NCBI GenBank assembly: GCA_037179335.1
Contig: JAKZHN010000001.1
Span: forward strand, 806,001-870,000
Length of the DNA: 64,000 nt
Direction: 5' to 3'
DNA from: Cyclaneusma minus
Lineage: Eukaryota > Ascomycota > Leotiomycetes > Marthamycetales > Marthamycetaceae
A program made the translations under genes and the position numbers. The notes beneath the pieces were generated by a model. The model saw nothing but the letters and a program-made list of their open reading frames with translations. It made no database searches and was not told the origin of the DNA. The first letter of the stretch is position 1; each line of letters opens with the position of its first letter. Below are positions 24,643 through 35,295 of the stretch, piece by piece.

Positions 24643-27034
24643 CGTGTCTTTCCATCGTCAATTCGAAAGATATCTGGCAAGAGAAAGGAGGCTGAACCCA
24701 GCTGCTTGCAGCGCTGAAGCGGAAAAGAGAAGTACAATAGAGGATTCGATCTAGCTGATTGAAGATGGATAGGAGATGGTTTGAGGACTCGTTGAAAACT
24801 GGAAAGTGGAGGAATCTCGAGCCAAGTTGTCTACCTAGGTAAAAGAAGCAACTTACTGCTGTGAAATCATAGAAGTGAAACCGCGGCCGATGTGGAGTAT
24901 GATGAGGTTGAGGACGAGGGTGTCGGGGCTGAGAACTGAGAGATGTTATCCAATATGCAAGACGTCCGATACTCTCAGCATCGCCATGCGGTATCGCTTC
25001 CAACAGCGTGCAGTGAGAATCTCAAAATGTCATGCCAGTACACGAAGGCGCGCGGCTATGATCTCCGCCAATGAGTGGTACAGTTGTAAGTATGCGGCCT
25101 GTCACCTGAAGCGAGATGAAACTGGAACAGGGCACTTATGAAAACAGAGCAGCGTCAATAGAGTGCACGCGGGAATGAGACGAAGGAAAATCTCACTTAC
25201 GAGTCCCGACCAATCCTAACTCGGCTTCCATCCCGCCCCCAACTCACTTGAAAGCTACTGGTGTTTCGTAGATCCATAAATAAAGTCCAAAGTTCGAGTT
25301 CCCCATTCCAAACTTCCACTCCCCCATCTGACATCTCAAAACACCTGGCTTTCAAATCTCAATATCCAACATCTATCCGAACAAAACATACCCCAACATG
25401 AACTCCCGTGACCTTCCGCGGTGATGATTGATCTATAAAAACCACACACCCACAATACAAAATCCTTTCATCAACACCCAACGCTCTACATGCTATTAGC
25501 GATCGAATCCAGAATGGCGAAAACTAGCACTTACATGGGACGTCCTTCTCGAATACTCCCTTCAAGCCTCGAACCTCAATGCTTTCCACTACATATACCA
25601 CACATAACTCAGCAATCTCAACAATCCCACAATCCCTGAAATCACTTATATCATCAGATCCCAATTCTCAATCCCCAATCCCCAACCACCATCCCAAATC
25701 ACATCACCTATCCCCCTCCACCTCCACCCCCTCCCCCACCCCCTCCCCATCCCCCAAACCGCCCTACCCCACAACCCGCATCAACACCTTACCACCACAG
25801 CACCCCTAACCCGCGCCAGCAACTAGCACATAATCCAGCGCCTCGCCCGGCGCCGTTTTGCGTCGCGCCATCTACGGAAGCTCTACGGAAGCATCGGAAG
25901 AAGGCTGAAGCGGCATGGCGCTAAGTAGCTCAATGCTCAATGCGGGGACTTTGGACCCCTGAAAAATTGGTGGCTTGAAGAATAGTTGGTAGAATTGGAG
26001 GAGGAGAGCGAGAGCTTGGATTCGGACCTTTGGACCTTGGGACCTTGGGACCTGCAGTGGATTGAGGGGATATGTGGTGCGTGGAATTGGGGAGTTGGTG
26101 GAATGGAGAGAATTGGTGGAACGGAGAGAATTGGTGGAATGGGGGATTGGAGGGCGAGGGGGAATTGATGGAGATAGAATAGGTGAAATTGAATTTGAAA
26201 TGGGAAATGGGAATTTGTGTGCTGGGGGTTTGTGGGTGGTGAAGGCTTGGGCTTTGGCAAGTATCGTAGAAACTTGGTTGGGGCTCGGGGAAAGATGGGA
26301 TGGCGTGTTGGAAAACAAGTGGGGCGAATATTAATTGAAGGAAGCCGAGGGGACTATGCAGAGATGAGAACTAGCAAAAGGCAGTCAATCAGAAAGAATC
26401 GCCACAAACTGCAACCTCATAGTAACCACGAAAGAATGGTGCCAGTGATTTGATTGATTCTCTGCTGCTGTCATACAGAAGAACCCTCCCTTCCATTTAC
26501 ATCAACGAAAAAGAGCAGTAGCAGCAGCTTCGCAAATCAACCTTCCCTCGCACCTTGGGTATTCATCAAAAAATCCCGAAGCTTCTTTCAAACGCGACTG
26601 TCGAGATGGTGAGAAAAGAGACAGCTTCCCATGATTATATGCATCCAGTTCGACGAAGTAGTGGGAAACGGTGGAAACGTCGCGGAGCCCGTTCTGTTTG
26701 CTGTTGTTCGGATTGATCGAGAGACGATGAAACGTATTTCGTCTGCTTGCTTGATGTGGAATGTGCTGAGAGTGCGCTGAAGGGGTGGAAGTGACGTGAA
26801 TTGCGGAAATGATGACGACGAGACTGGTAGCTCGTCCGCGCGTGCATGCTAACTCCTTGCTCGGTACAGACAGACGATGTGTCGAATCCTTCTTCTCCCC
26901 AGTATGAAATCTCGGGTGAAAATCCGCATGGTCTTCCTTCTATCTGCGGTCCATATCGATCTATGCGAGCCAATTTGAATGCGTTCCCCGGCAGTTTAGT
27001 GTAGTGTTTGTTTGGTAGCTCCAGCATCCACCAC
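24643..27034. other. Intergenic with low-complexity sequence
   Basis: No gene is supported. At 25640-25800 the plus strand is a C/A-rich simple-sequence tract. At 26030-26160 there are short G-rich tandem words (GGACCTTGGGACCTTGG; GAGAATTGGTGGAA twice). Confidence 0.5.
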
Positions 27035-27493
27035 CTAAGCAGCCACAGCAGCAGCAGTAGTCTTCTCTTGATCGCTTGTCTCCACACTCTTCGGTTTCTT
27101 CACCCTAAACTCTGCATCCTGTCCATTGAGTCTCCTATCCAGGGCCCTCTCCAGCTTCGCACCCAACGCCAACTTGCTCAGCGTCTCGGTCTTCTCGGGC
27201 GAAGCATTGTAGCGCTGCTGAGTCAATTTCTTGTTTTCGAGCTTGTCGAGACCATTGCCGAGTTCGCGGATTTCAGCGGTGCGCTCGGAGTCGGTGGTTG
27301 GGGTGAGGGAGGGTGCGGTGGTGCTGTAGGTGCTGAAGCGTTGCGAGGTGCGCATCTGCGAGTTGGATCTCTTAGTCTTGGGAAGCTTTCGCTTTTTGGA
27401 AATGGGAGAGGTGGGTGTGGTGGTTGATGGGAGAATGGGGGTTGAGAGGGAGCGGGCGCGTAGTTGCGGTTTTTTGAGTGTTGATGGTGCCAT
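27035..27493 (-). CDS. Small basic protein, unknown function
   Basis: A single exon of 152 aa starts MAPSTLKKPQ. Residues 30-45 carry a basic cluster (KKRKLPKTKRS) that could be a nuclear localisation signal. The middle (ERTAEIRELGNGLDKLENKKL) is charged and helical, and it is followed by SPEKTETLSKLALGAKLERALDRR. The tail is Ala/Thr-rich. The patterned C-terminal half and lack of in-frame stops suggest a real gene, probably one of the small conserved fungal proteins without a name. Another 101-codon minus frame at 27673-27978 lies upstream but shows no link. No function assigned. Confidence 0.6.
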   Translation of the reverse strand: MAPSTLKKPQLRARSLSTPILPSTTTPTSPISKKRKLPKTKRSNSQMRTSQRFSTYSTTAPSLTPTTDSERTAEIRELGNGLDKLENKKLTQQRYNASPEKTETLSKLALGAKLERALDRRLNGQDAEFRVKKPKSVETSDQEKTTAAAVAA

Positions 27494-30400
27494 TTTTTAG
27501 GATTGGATGGTTGTGGTGATGGTGGTGATGGTGGTGAATGGGAGAGGTCGTGCGGGGATGTTCAAGGAGATGTCGGACTTACAGATGGGGCCATGATGGG
27601 TCTGGATGACTCTAATGATACGCCCATTGCGGTTCAAAGAAAAGGGGCGGGTTGCAGGCGGATCAAGACGCCCTAGTCTTGTCTTTGTCTGTTGCGGTCT
27701 AGGTGTCTGCGAAGGGCACGCGCTTGTCGCTGGCCTGCAGTAGCTGTGGTGGTAGTGGTGGTTGAAGGCGCGCGACTGCGGGAGAGGGGTTCAGCTGGCG
27801 CGGAGGTGGCGGATGTTCGCTCTATGAAGGTATTTGGGTGCGAAGGGATCCGGAGGTTTTGAGGCAGACGGATGGGGGAGAAGAAGGTTTGTGGTGGTGT
27901 CGCGCGCTTTTCGAGCGGTACTGCGTCAGTTATTATGGTGTGCCGTAGTGGATCGCTGCCCCTGTCGGCACTAAACACAGGCTGTGACCGAGATGAGCAC
28001 TGTGGGGCTTTGGAGATATCCGAAAGCAGTAAAACATGAAGACATTGACTGGTATTGCTACATCAAGTTCTCTACATGTATTATTTTTACCGCCTCAGGA
28101 AATCAATCAGGTTGTTCTGGTGTGCCGAAAGAGTTGACACTCGAACCGTGCTGGCGAGTCTGGTCAGGAGAGCACTGGCGCAGACTCGAAACAGCCACCA
28201 CAATGCCTCGAGAACGTCAAGTCCCCAAACGACAGCATTGAAAAGCCTCCCTTCACTACCGCACCTTGTTGCCACGTCGCAACGCAGACGCGGCTTCCAG
28301 AGGGGCGCAGGGACGGCCAGAGACCTCTTCTCCAATTGAGACAGCGACTCAGGGATCATCAACACCACCACAAGATTAGAAAAAGGAAAGCCGGCCGCTC
28401 CCTTCCTCAAGCCGTCCTAGTGCCGCTTTGCCACGAGGCACTCCCACATCCTCTACGGCTCTATCCAACATCCTCAAACAAGCTCTATATCCACGCTCTT
28501 CAAATCCAGGATTTCGGACAAAATCCCCCAATACGCATATGCTCCCACTCCAGAAAGCTTGGTCTTTCGCCCTCGGACATGTTCAAAAACGTGGCCATGT
28601 TCCACCCGCCGAGACGATCAGCACGCCCCGGAAAGCTAAAATCGAAGAACCCACCGCACCGTCAAATTTACGTCCAAGAATAGTATATCGATGCCCTTAT
28701 TTGGGAGTTTAGGTTGGACATGTTTCGCTCAATTTTACGTCCGGAATTCCCGTCAAGCTTTCGGCAAGTTTTAGTTATTGTGACAGGCCTTTAATGTTTT
28801 ACATTTGGCAAAAATGGCATACACTCAACGTTTGAATGGATGGGTGTATGCCATTTTTGCCAATCCTTCTCCAAGCCGGTTGGTGCAGATCTGTTGGTGA
28901 AAATAGGCTGAAGATGCAACTTGGTGGCTCGGCAGTCGATTGAGGCCTTATGAAGTTTCTCCATTCCAGGATTCTGGCCGACTGGAAAGTTGGTGGAGTC
29001 AGCGCGTGGCAAGCAGGGGTCTGTTTCAACCACCTGCAACAGCGACCATTTCTAGTATGTCGACTTTCTGCCTATGTCCTCTTTCTGACTATGTCCTATC
29101 AGGCCCTGAGACCCTCAATTCAATGCTACCCTCCGCACATGTGAGACTGCTCCCTGCCTTGCATGACGAAAAAGCACGTCGAAGTCTGACTCTCGCCTCA
29201 GCTCGACACCTGAGTCGAGGCATATTCAATGTCATCTTTGAGCCTCATCTCTGCCCTCCGTCAGCCATCATCTTTCGCATCCGAGCTCTCCGATAAGCAA
29301 CCAGACCCCACGGAATATGTCATGCAAAGCAAGGAAACGGCACGGGGGAGGGCCGAGGGAGGCTGGGACCGGCCGCCTGGGAGAGTTTAAAATCATGTGT
29401 TCTAGCTTGAAACGCCAACCCTCCGCCACGTGTTGCCCTTGCATGCTCGAAACATCTGACAGGTCCACTTTCCTCGAGAACCCCAGTCTGTGTTCCTCAA
29501 TCATGTCTTTTTCATGATTCATCGCAGATTCGCAGGATGCTCCACAGCAACCAACAGATATCGTATCCGAATGCGAGGCGCTGCCGCTCGAGCATCAATA
29601 ATGCTGTTATCAGGATCTTCAGGCAAACCACATGCAAAGACGTCTTCTTCAAGCATGCCTTGATGTATGATGATAAGAGATGCGATCAGACTCCGAGTTG
29701 ATCAGGCCGAGTCACTTCATCTGCGGGGCAAGTGACGTATCGACACAGTATTATTCATCGCGAGACCTTCCTCACTCCTCAACCCTCAGATCAACGACAA
29801 TCTTTCTCTCCATCCCTTCAACCCAAAACCCTCAAATTCGGCTCCTCGGCTTCCACAGAAATTCCTGGCTTCCAGAAGAAGGTCAACTCAGCTCAACCGC
29901 CCAATTAGACGAGCACACATATATCAGTGATAGATCACAGTCACCGCCACATACCTCTGTCCAAACTCCCAGAAAAGCCAGCCCTAAAGGCTAAACCTAC
30001 GCTAACATGTATCAAGCTTCAACTTTTGACAGCCTTACATTTGGACACTCTTTGACACTGACGTTATTCGAGCCTCGGCCGTTTCGTCAAAACCTAATCG
30101 TATATGGTCCCGTCAGTGCTATTGTTGGCATATATATTTATAGACTACCTACACATCAGTAGGTATGAGAGACTTGTTTTCTTTCGTTCTTCGGGGACAA
30201 CTTGTTTTGGACTCGAGGAGCACGAGAGACTGAGAGATTGTTGTCGAGGGATTGAGTGGGCATTGATGCTTTCAAGGTGGTGAGTGTTGGTATCTAAAAA
30301 GCTGTTCTGTGAGTTCAGCGAGATTTTGCAGTTTTGGATCTTCGTTTGTTATTTGTTCCCTCTTTGCCTAACGATGCTGTGGCTGTGGCCTTTTGCATTA

Positions 30401-31055
30401 TTGCTTCCTGTTTTCGCTGGAATTATTTTCGTTTCTGATGGAGGTGTGGCGAGTGGGTTAGAATACGATCATATTCATCGGCTGGTTAAACCCTGGTGCC
30501 TCGGGGAATCAAGCGGTAGAGGCACTTCCAAATTCGAGTCCTCAGAGCTACGATGTTGAAAGGTGGTAAGTTTGAGGCTTTTCCCCTCTTTCAAGCGTTG
30601 TCGGTTGAGCTGTATCGAGCCGTTCAGTCGCCAGGTCTGAGTTTCACCAAATTGTTTTCTATTAACATAGGCATGCTAGGATTCCTTGTTTTCCAAATCC
30701 AGCTTTTCGTCGTTTCTATGAGTCTGGCATAGGCCTATGGAAGGGCGGGCTCTAACTATGCTACGAGTTGGAGGCTGTCGGAATGAGGGGTTTGCAGGCG
30801 CAACATCAGAGCTGGGCACCCCTGAAGGTTCAGCAGCAATTTTGTGAAGACATGTTGTTCATTGATCATCTACAAAAACCACGCGCAGAAGAACCCATCA
30901 CCTCATGCCAATCGCCACAAGGAGTGTCTCTGTGCTTGGTCTTTGCCAACCGTCATCCTCGTCCAAAACCAGAAATATCAGTTCTCTCTTTCACCCTTTC
31001 CACAAAACCAGTCCTCGAGGACCACCTGTATGGCCTTCCCTCAGACCCTCGGCCA
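27494..31055. other. 3.6-kb region with no firm gene
   Basis: The open frames here are short and lack domains. One starts with a hydrophobic leader (MLWLWPFALLLPVFAGIIF, ATG near 30371) downstream of a TATATATATTTATA run near 30127, but it is only about 60 codons and unconvincing. A 101-codon minus frame at 27673-27978 (Thr/Arg-rich end) is equally weak. The palindrome at 28805 is listed separately. Confidence 0.4.
28805..28863. repeat. Perfect 20-bp inverted repeat with 19-nt loop
   Basis: TTGGCAAAAATGGCATACAC (28805-28824) is followed 19 nt later by its exact reverse complement (28844-28863). No target duplication or coding sequence is attached. A transcript would fold into a 20-bp stem. 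Confidence 0.95.
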
Positions 31056-31446
31056 TCATTTATCCTCAGCCGCTGGAGGCCCAAAAGTCCCCGCCAAAGA
31101 GGTCTCCAGCTTCTCAAACTGCTCTTGAGCGCTGACGCGCCTCGAGATTTGTTCCCTAGCCAAAACACCAGCATGATTCAGGATTGCCGGGCTTATTGTG
31201 GCGTAGATCAGTCCATGGGCCACGCTTTCCTTTGTAGGGGCACTTGGGGCGGCTCTCCCAAGCGAGAACTTGGAATTGCAAAACCACCGAAGGCCACGCT
31301 CCGATGGCGATTAGGTATCCGACATATTTCATGCGCCATTCTGGATATTGAGAGGCGTATTGGAGGAAGGGGATTATGGAGATGCCGGCTTGGAGGAGGT
31401 CTACCTCTTCGGGTGCTGTTTGGGGGCTGGTGGTGCGAGATGCCAT
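31056..31446 (-). pseudogene. Family Y Gag-like copy 1, frameshifted
   Basis: From ATG 31446 the frame reads MASRTTSP..DLLQAGISIIPFL, then YPEWRMKYVGYLIAIGAW, which is the conserved W-to-GAW block. After about 12 more codons it leaves the family frame. In the +1 frame the second half resumes as VAHGLIYATISPAILNHAG and EQFEKLE and ends at 31056. The locus is 391 nt, one base more than a 130-codon reading frame, so a single-base insertion between about 31245 and 31280 explains it. Repaired length would be about 129 aa, like the intact copies (128 aa). No intron of acceptable length repairs the frame. It is the most 3' of four tandem copies. No LTR or pol sequence adjoins. Confidence 0.65.
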
Positions 31447-31538
31447 TGTGGTGGTGTGGTGAGAGGCTTGGCTTGACGGGCTGAGAAGATTTAGAGGAGA
31501 GCTCTTGGTTTGCAGGTTTGGCTGAGGAGGGAATTTGG

Positions 31539-31546
31539 GTTTATAT
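31539..31546 (-). promoter_or_regulatory. TATA-like box of family Y copy 1
   Basis: ATATAAAC on the minus strand, about 95 bp before the ATG at 31446. Confidence 0.45.
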
Positions 31547-32057
31547 GTTACCTACAAAAGAAGCTAGGCTGGCAAAGTCTTTTGGTTTGCTTGCCACAAA
31601 GAGCCAGTGAATGGGTTGAAAGGGGCTTGGTGCTGCTGTGATGTGGAGAACACAAAGGGGGAAATGGTCGATTGGTCGTAGTGGGTTGGTGTATGGTGTT
31701 ATTGACCTATGGGAGGAAATGGAGTGTGCTTGGGAGCTTTATGCTCACCACACACGGCCGCCACTAGTGCTTTAACTGGTGCTGTGGCCACTCGGAGCCG
31801 GGCATGTGACAGGGCATGTGCTGTGGTGTGCCGGTCACATGACTGTACCAACTGACCAATTCGAAACGCCATGCAAGCCAATTATCCCCAAAGTGGTCGC
31901 CTCAAAGCTTGTGCCCTTTCATCCTCTACCCCCTTTTCCCTATCCACAAAGCATATCCCCATCTCGCTACAGCGAAAACAGAACTATCAGAATAACACGT
32001 TCCTAAGCCTTGTCCCATATCCAAAACCGTCTTTCACGCCTTTTTCACATCCGTCAC

Positions 32058-32444
32058 TCAAGTACAATACAACTCCAGTTTCTCCCACGGCTCTTGCGCC
32101 GTATTCCCCGTTGCAGTAGTTTCCATCGTCAATATCCCCGCAGCTTTCAAGATATCAGGGGATACTGTGGCATAGATCAAGCCATGGGCTATCTTATCCT
32201 GGCACATCTGTGTCTGCGACAACTTCCACGATTGCACCTTGTGCGCCAAGTTTCGCGGATTGCAGACTACGGGGCCCCATGCTCCTAGGCTGATCAGGTA
32301 GCCGACGTACTTGGCGCGCCAGGTGGGGTATTCGGTGGTGATGGCGAGGAAGGGGATCATGGATAGGCCCGCTTGGTGGAGGGTTAGTTGGCGGAGAAGG
32401 AGGTCGACGTTGGGGACGTTGGTGACGTTGGTGGAAGTTGCCAT
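32058..32444 (-). CDS. Family Y Gag-like protein, intact copy 2
   Basis: Intronless, 128 aa from ATG 32444. The upstream in-frame ATG at 32516 is less likely because MAT at 32444 matches MAS of copy 1 and keeps the TATA about 110 bp away. Landmarks are LHQAGLSMIPFL, YPTWRAKYVGYLISLGAW, then QDKIAHGLIYATVSPDILKAAG, and a closing AQEPWEKLELYC. The W, GAW, D..a..liY..vs, aqe.W..LE..y order matches the compact Gag (UBN2-like) domain of Ty1/copia elements, with nothing of pol attached and no zinc knuckle. The protein is probably cytosolic. It may self-assemble or bind related Gag proteins, but that is only inference. It is closest in sequence to copies 1 and 3. An alternative is an unrelated helical family that converged on this pattern. 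Confidence 0.72.
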   Translation of the reverse strand: MATSTNVTNVPNVDLLLRQLTLHQAGLSMIPFLAITTEYPTWRAKYVGYLISLGAWGPVVCNPRNLAHKVQSWKLSQTQMCQDKIAHGLIYATVSPDILKAAGILTMETTATGNTAQEPWEKLELYCT

Positions 32445-32550
32445 TGTGGGGGTGAGATGGGAGGTATGATTGACTGGTTGATAGCGCGGGAGGTTGGTGG
32501 ATGGATGGGATGGCAATGCTGCGCTTGGGGACGCGAAGGGGTAGATTTGG

Positions 32551-32560
32551 CCTTATATGC
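32551..32560 (-). promoter_or_regulatory. TATA box of family Y copy 2
   Basis: GCATATAAGG on the minus strand, about 110 bp before ATG 32444. It shares ATATAAGGC with copy 3. Confidence 0.5.
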
Positions 32561-33244
32561 TGCGGAAGAAACGGGCCGTCACAGACTCAGAAGTCTTTAT
32601 CTATCTAGCCACAGGAGGACAACTTAGAATCTGAAAGAAGCTTGTTACAGTAGTGGCGCAGTGCTTTCAATGGAGCGGAACTTCTGGGAGTCTCAGTTGG
32701 AAGGTCTTGTTTGCTTGATTTGCCTTTGCCAGTTCCCACGTACCTATTGCGAAAGGGGTCTGAAGAGAGTCATTGAGATAAGTAATAAATTCGACTCATT
32801 CAATCGAGCCCGGGGTCGTTAATTCTTACTAGCAGTCGTCAAAGACCTGACTTGGTTCTAGGGTCTGTACAGGAAATACACGAAGCAATGTTGCAGGGTA
32901 TTATAGCACTAGAAAAGGAATCTGAAGGGCAGGCAAAGACGTAAATAATGGCGTGAGGAGAGCTGGCTTAAGGCCAGCGTCCCGAAGATATGGAGGCCTC
33001 TGCCAAGCAACGCTAGAGGTCAATGACTAATCATGACATCGCAACAGCAAGAAACGACGTTTCATTGATGTTTAGGAAGAACAGTTCCCTTTCTTCTATT
33101 CAAATCCTCAATCCCACATCATTTCGTCCAAAAAGGGGGAATCTTCCACCTCAGTCTCATCCAGCCCCTCTTTCCCACTCAAAAAGCTAAATGCCCGCAC
33201 AGTGAACAAAAACAGCAGAACATGTCCTCCCCAGCACACATCTT

Positions 33245-33686
33245 TCAAGCCCTGCTCCCCTCCTTCTCAAAGTACACCTCAAGCTTCTCCCACTGCTTCT
33301 GAGTCCTCGGTCGTACGACCTGCTTCTCCATCGCCAGCACTCCCGCCCTCTCCAAAACCGCAGGACTAATCATAGCATAAATCATCCCACGCGCGATCTG
33401 GTCCACTGCCGTTTCTTGGTTGGGCATGGCCTATAGACCCGCAGACAAGAGTGCAGGGTCGCCGATGGCAATATTCCAGTTTCCGAACGCCATTACGTAC
33501 CTAGCCGACGAATTTGGCGCTCCAGTCGGGGTATTGGCAGGGTTGCGTGATATTGGGAAGAATGGCGAGGCCAGCTTGGAGGAGTGATAGCTGGTTGCTA
33601 GCTACTTTGATGGTTGCGCCAGTGATGGGGAATGGGCTGGTGATTGGAGTAGACACTGTAATTGTGGTAATGGAACGAGAAAGCAT
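33245..33686 (-). pseudogene. Family Y Gag-like copy 3, two disablements
   Basis: From ATG 33686 the frame gives LSLLQAGLAILPNI and YPDWSAKFVG, then stops at TAG. In place of the family's VGYLIA the DNA has four extra bases (GGCTAGGTACGTAATGG against an expected GGCTACGTAATGG). This creates the stop and shifts the frame. The correct frame resumes as VMAFGNWNIAIG, meets a second stop (TAG, just upstream of MPNQETAV), then runs clean through DQIARGMIYAMISPAVL and QKQWEKLEVYF to 33245. A GTACGT..CTATAG pair of 70 nt looks like an intron, but the first stop lies outside it and it would remove the conserved core. I read this as a pseudogene. Confidence 0.65.
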
Positions 33687-33773
33687 TGGAGTTGGGTGAC
33701 GTTTGGCAGATTGATTGACTGCTGACTGACTGAGGTTTGTGGGTGGAGAAACTTTTACGATGGATGTTAGGCC

Positions 33774-33780
33774 TTATATA
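33774..33780 (-). promoter_or_regulatory. TATA box of family Y copy 3
   Basis: TATATAAGGC on the minus strand, about 90 bp before ATG 33686. Confidence 0.5.
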
Positions 33781-34310
33781 CCTTTGTTACTTTATGGATG
33801 ACTGCGAGGTAGGCCAGCATAGTGCGGAATGAGCTGCTCGGGACCATGGGAATATCAAAGAATGACCTTGTCTCGATATTTTCGGGAGCCGAGTGGTTAC
33901 TAGAGTCACAAGTCGAGGCATGTAGGCAGCAGGCTCTGCACAAAAGCTCAAGACATACCCATCCCTTGCTTAGGAAATAACCCAGGCAGCTCGATCCAAT
34001 GAGCGCATGGAAATATACACAGATTCATGTAGAAATTTGTGCCAATTAATCACCAGAACAGCCTCCCTTTTCATCAAAGTAAAGGTACCTGACAAGTTTG
34101 GCATTTTCTCCCCTATCATGTGACTTGCGTCGCCTCGCCTCCCCCGTCTCCTCAGATGCGTTTCATCAGCCTCCCCCACGAACTCGCGAGTGCAATAAGA
34201 CCATCCTGTAACCAGTACCCAGCCAGAAAGCTCCTAGGAAATTTCATCCCACACACTCTGCGCGGCTCTCCCTTTGATCGCCCAGTCAAGAATTCCTCGC
34301 CCAGGCGTCA

Positions 34311-34697
34311 TCAGTTCAGCACATAATCCCTACAAGATCGTTCCATCCTTTGCCAAAGAATGTGAGCTCTCGGAAACGGGATACTCTCCTCCTCCTCAAA
34401 TAATTTGCACGCCAGATACATCCTGTGGTCTATGGTCATGTAGATGAGACTTGAGATCATTCGATCGAGGAGGCGTCGATGATCGTCCATCTCCTCCCAC
34501 TTTGGCAGCACAAAGCTTCCTGAGCCGAGTACACTATTCCAGGCACCCAGAGCTATCATGTATCCAATGAACAGGCCACGCCAAGCACCAAAGTCGCTGC
34601 TCCGCGTTACAATTGGAAGTGTTTTCGTGCCTCTGTCGAGCAGGGAAAGTAGGTCGTTCTCTGAGTACATGACTGAGTCGGGCTTGGGTGAGGACAT
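34311..34697 (-). CDS. Family Y Gag-like protein, intact copy 4
   Basis: Intronless, 128 aa from ATG 34697, the same length as copy 2; an in-frame ATG at 34721 would add eight residues. It is the most divergent member. It keeps DLLSLLDRGTKTLPIV, AWRGLFIGYMIALGAW, LLDRMISSLIYMTI and a closing ILWQRMERSC, so the W/GAW/D/Y/W order of the Gag-like fold is intact while most other residues differ. It has a Glu-rich insert (FEEEES) before the last tryptophan. A TATATA element lies about 80 bp upstream. It is the 5'-most of the tandem array in the direction of transcription and sits next to the family X gene at 35296-36244. Its integrity despite high divergence suggests it has been kept by selection. 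Confidence 0.68.
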   Translation of the reverse strand: MSSPKPDSVMYSENDLLSLLDRGTKTLPIVTRSSDFGAWRGLFIGYMIALGAWNSVLGSGSFVLPKWEEMDDHRRLLDRMISSLIYMTIDHRMYLACKLFEEEESIPFPRAHILWQRMERSCRDYVLN

Positions 34698-34774
34698 TGC
34701 TGTAGATTGAGATGGCTGCATTGGGAGGTTGGAAGGACTGGGGATTGAGAAATTACCCAGCTGGATGGGCTTGG

Positions 34775-34782
34775 TATATATG
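34775..34782 (-). promoter_or_regulatory. TATA-like box of family Y copy 4
   Basis: CATATATA on the minus strand, about 80 bp before ATG 34697. Confidence 0.45.
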
Positions 34783-35295
34783 ATTCATGCATTGAAAAAG
34801 AAGGGCTGAGTGTATTCTAGACGAGATTACGAGCCGAATGGCGGACTTATTGGGGTTCGTTAAGCAATCTTCTGCCACAAAGGGCAGAACATTGACGCCC
34901 GTACAGCTTCACAAATGATTTGTCTTTTCCTTAAACCCAGAAAGCTAGGTACCAGAGCATTGTGACGGTCCAAGTCCTTGTCTCATTCTTTATTGTTAGA
35001 CTATAAACATCGACAGCTCAGGCTCTTTCTCCTTGTGTTCACCACAAAAAGCTTTTGAGAGCTGCCTTACCTTTATTGAGTCAGCAACGGGTAGCACTAG
35101 ATCCTTCCTTAGCCCCGTTCAATTATTTCACCTACGTCCACTCATTCACCCATGACTTTCTTAGCCCTATCATTCATCACATCAGACAGGCAAAAGGTCA
35201 AAAATCCTTCGCCGACATTCGATGCCTCGGAAGTAAATTTTCTCTGTTAAGAAGTAGAGATTTGAGCAAATCCTTTCCAATGGCGCCTCTGCTCT

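Noticed and set aside
27673..27978. Minus-strand frame of 101 codons upstream of the small basic protein
   Set aside because: Ends in simple Thr/Arg-rich sequence, has no motif, and does not splice to the downstream gene; could be real but cannot be supported.
30284..30559. Small open frame with a hydrophobic leader (MLWLWPFALLLPVF)
   Set aside because: Only about 60 codons from the ATG, ends abruptly, no supporting intron or cysteine pattern. Too weak to call a secreted peptide gene.
31079..31484. Plus-strand frame overlapping Gag-like copy 1
   Set aside because: It is antisense to the conserved Gag-like segment; conservation between copies follows the minus-strand frames.
33433..33502. 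GTACGT..CTATAG segment that looks like a 70-nt intron in Gag-like copy 3
   Set aside because: The first TAG lies just before the donor and would remain, and removing the segment deletes the family's conserved GY..A.G.W core. A 4-bp insertion explains the data better.
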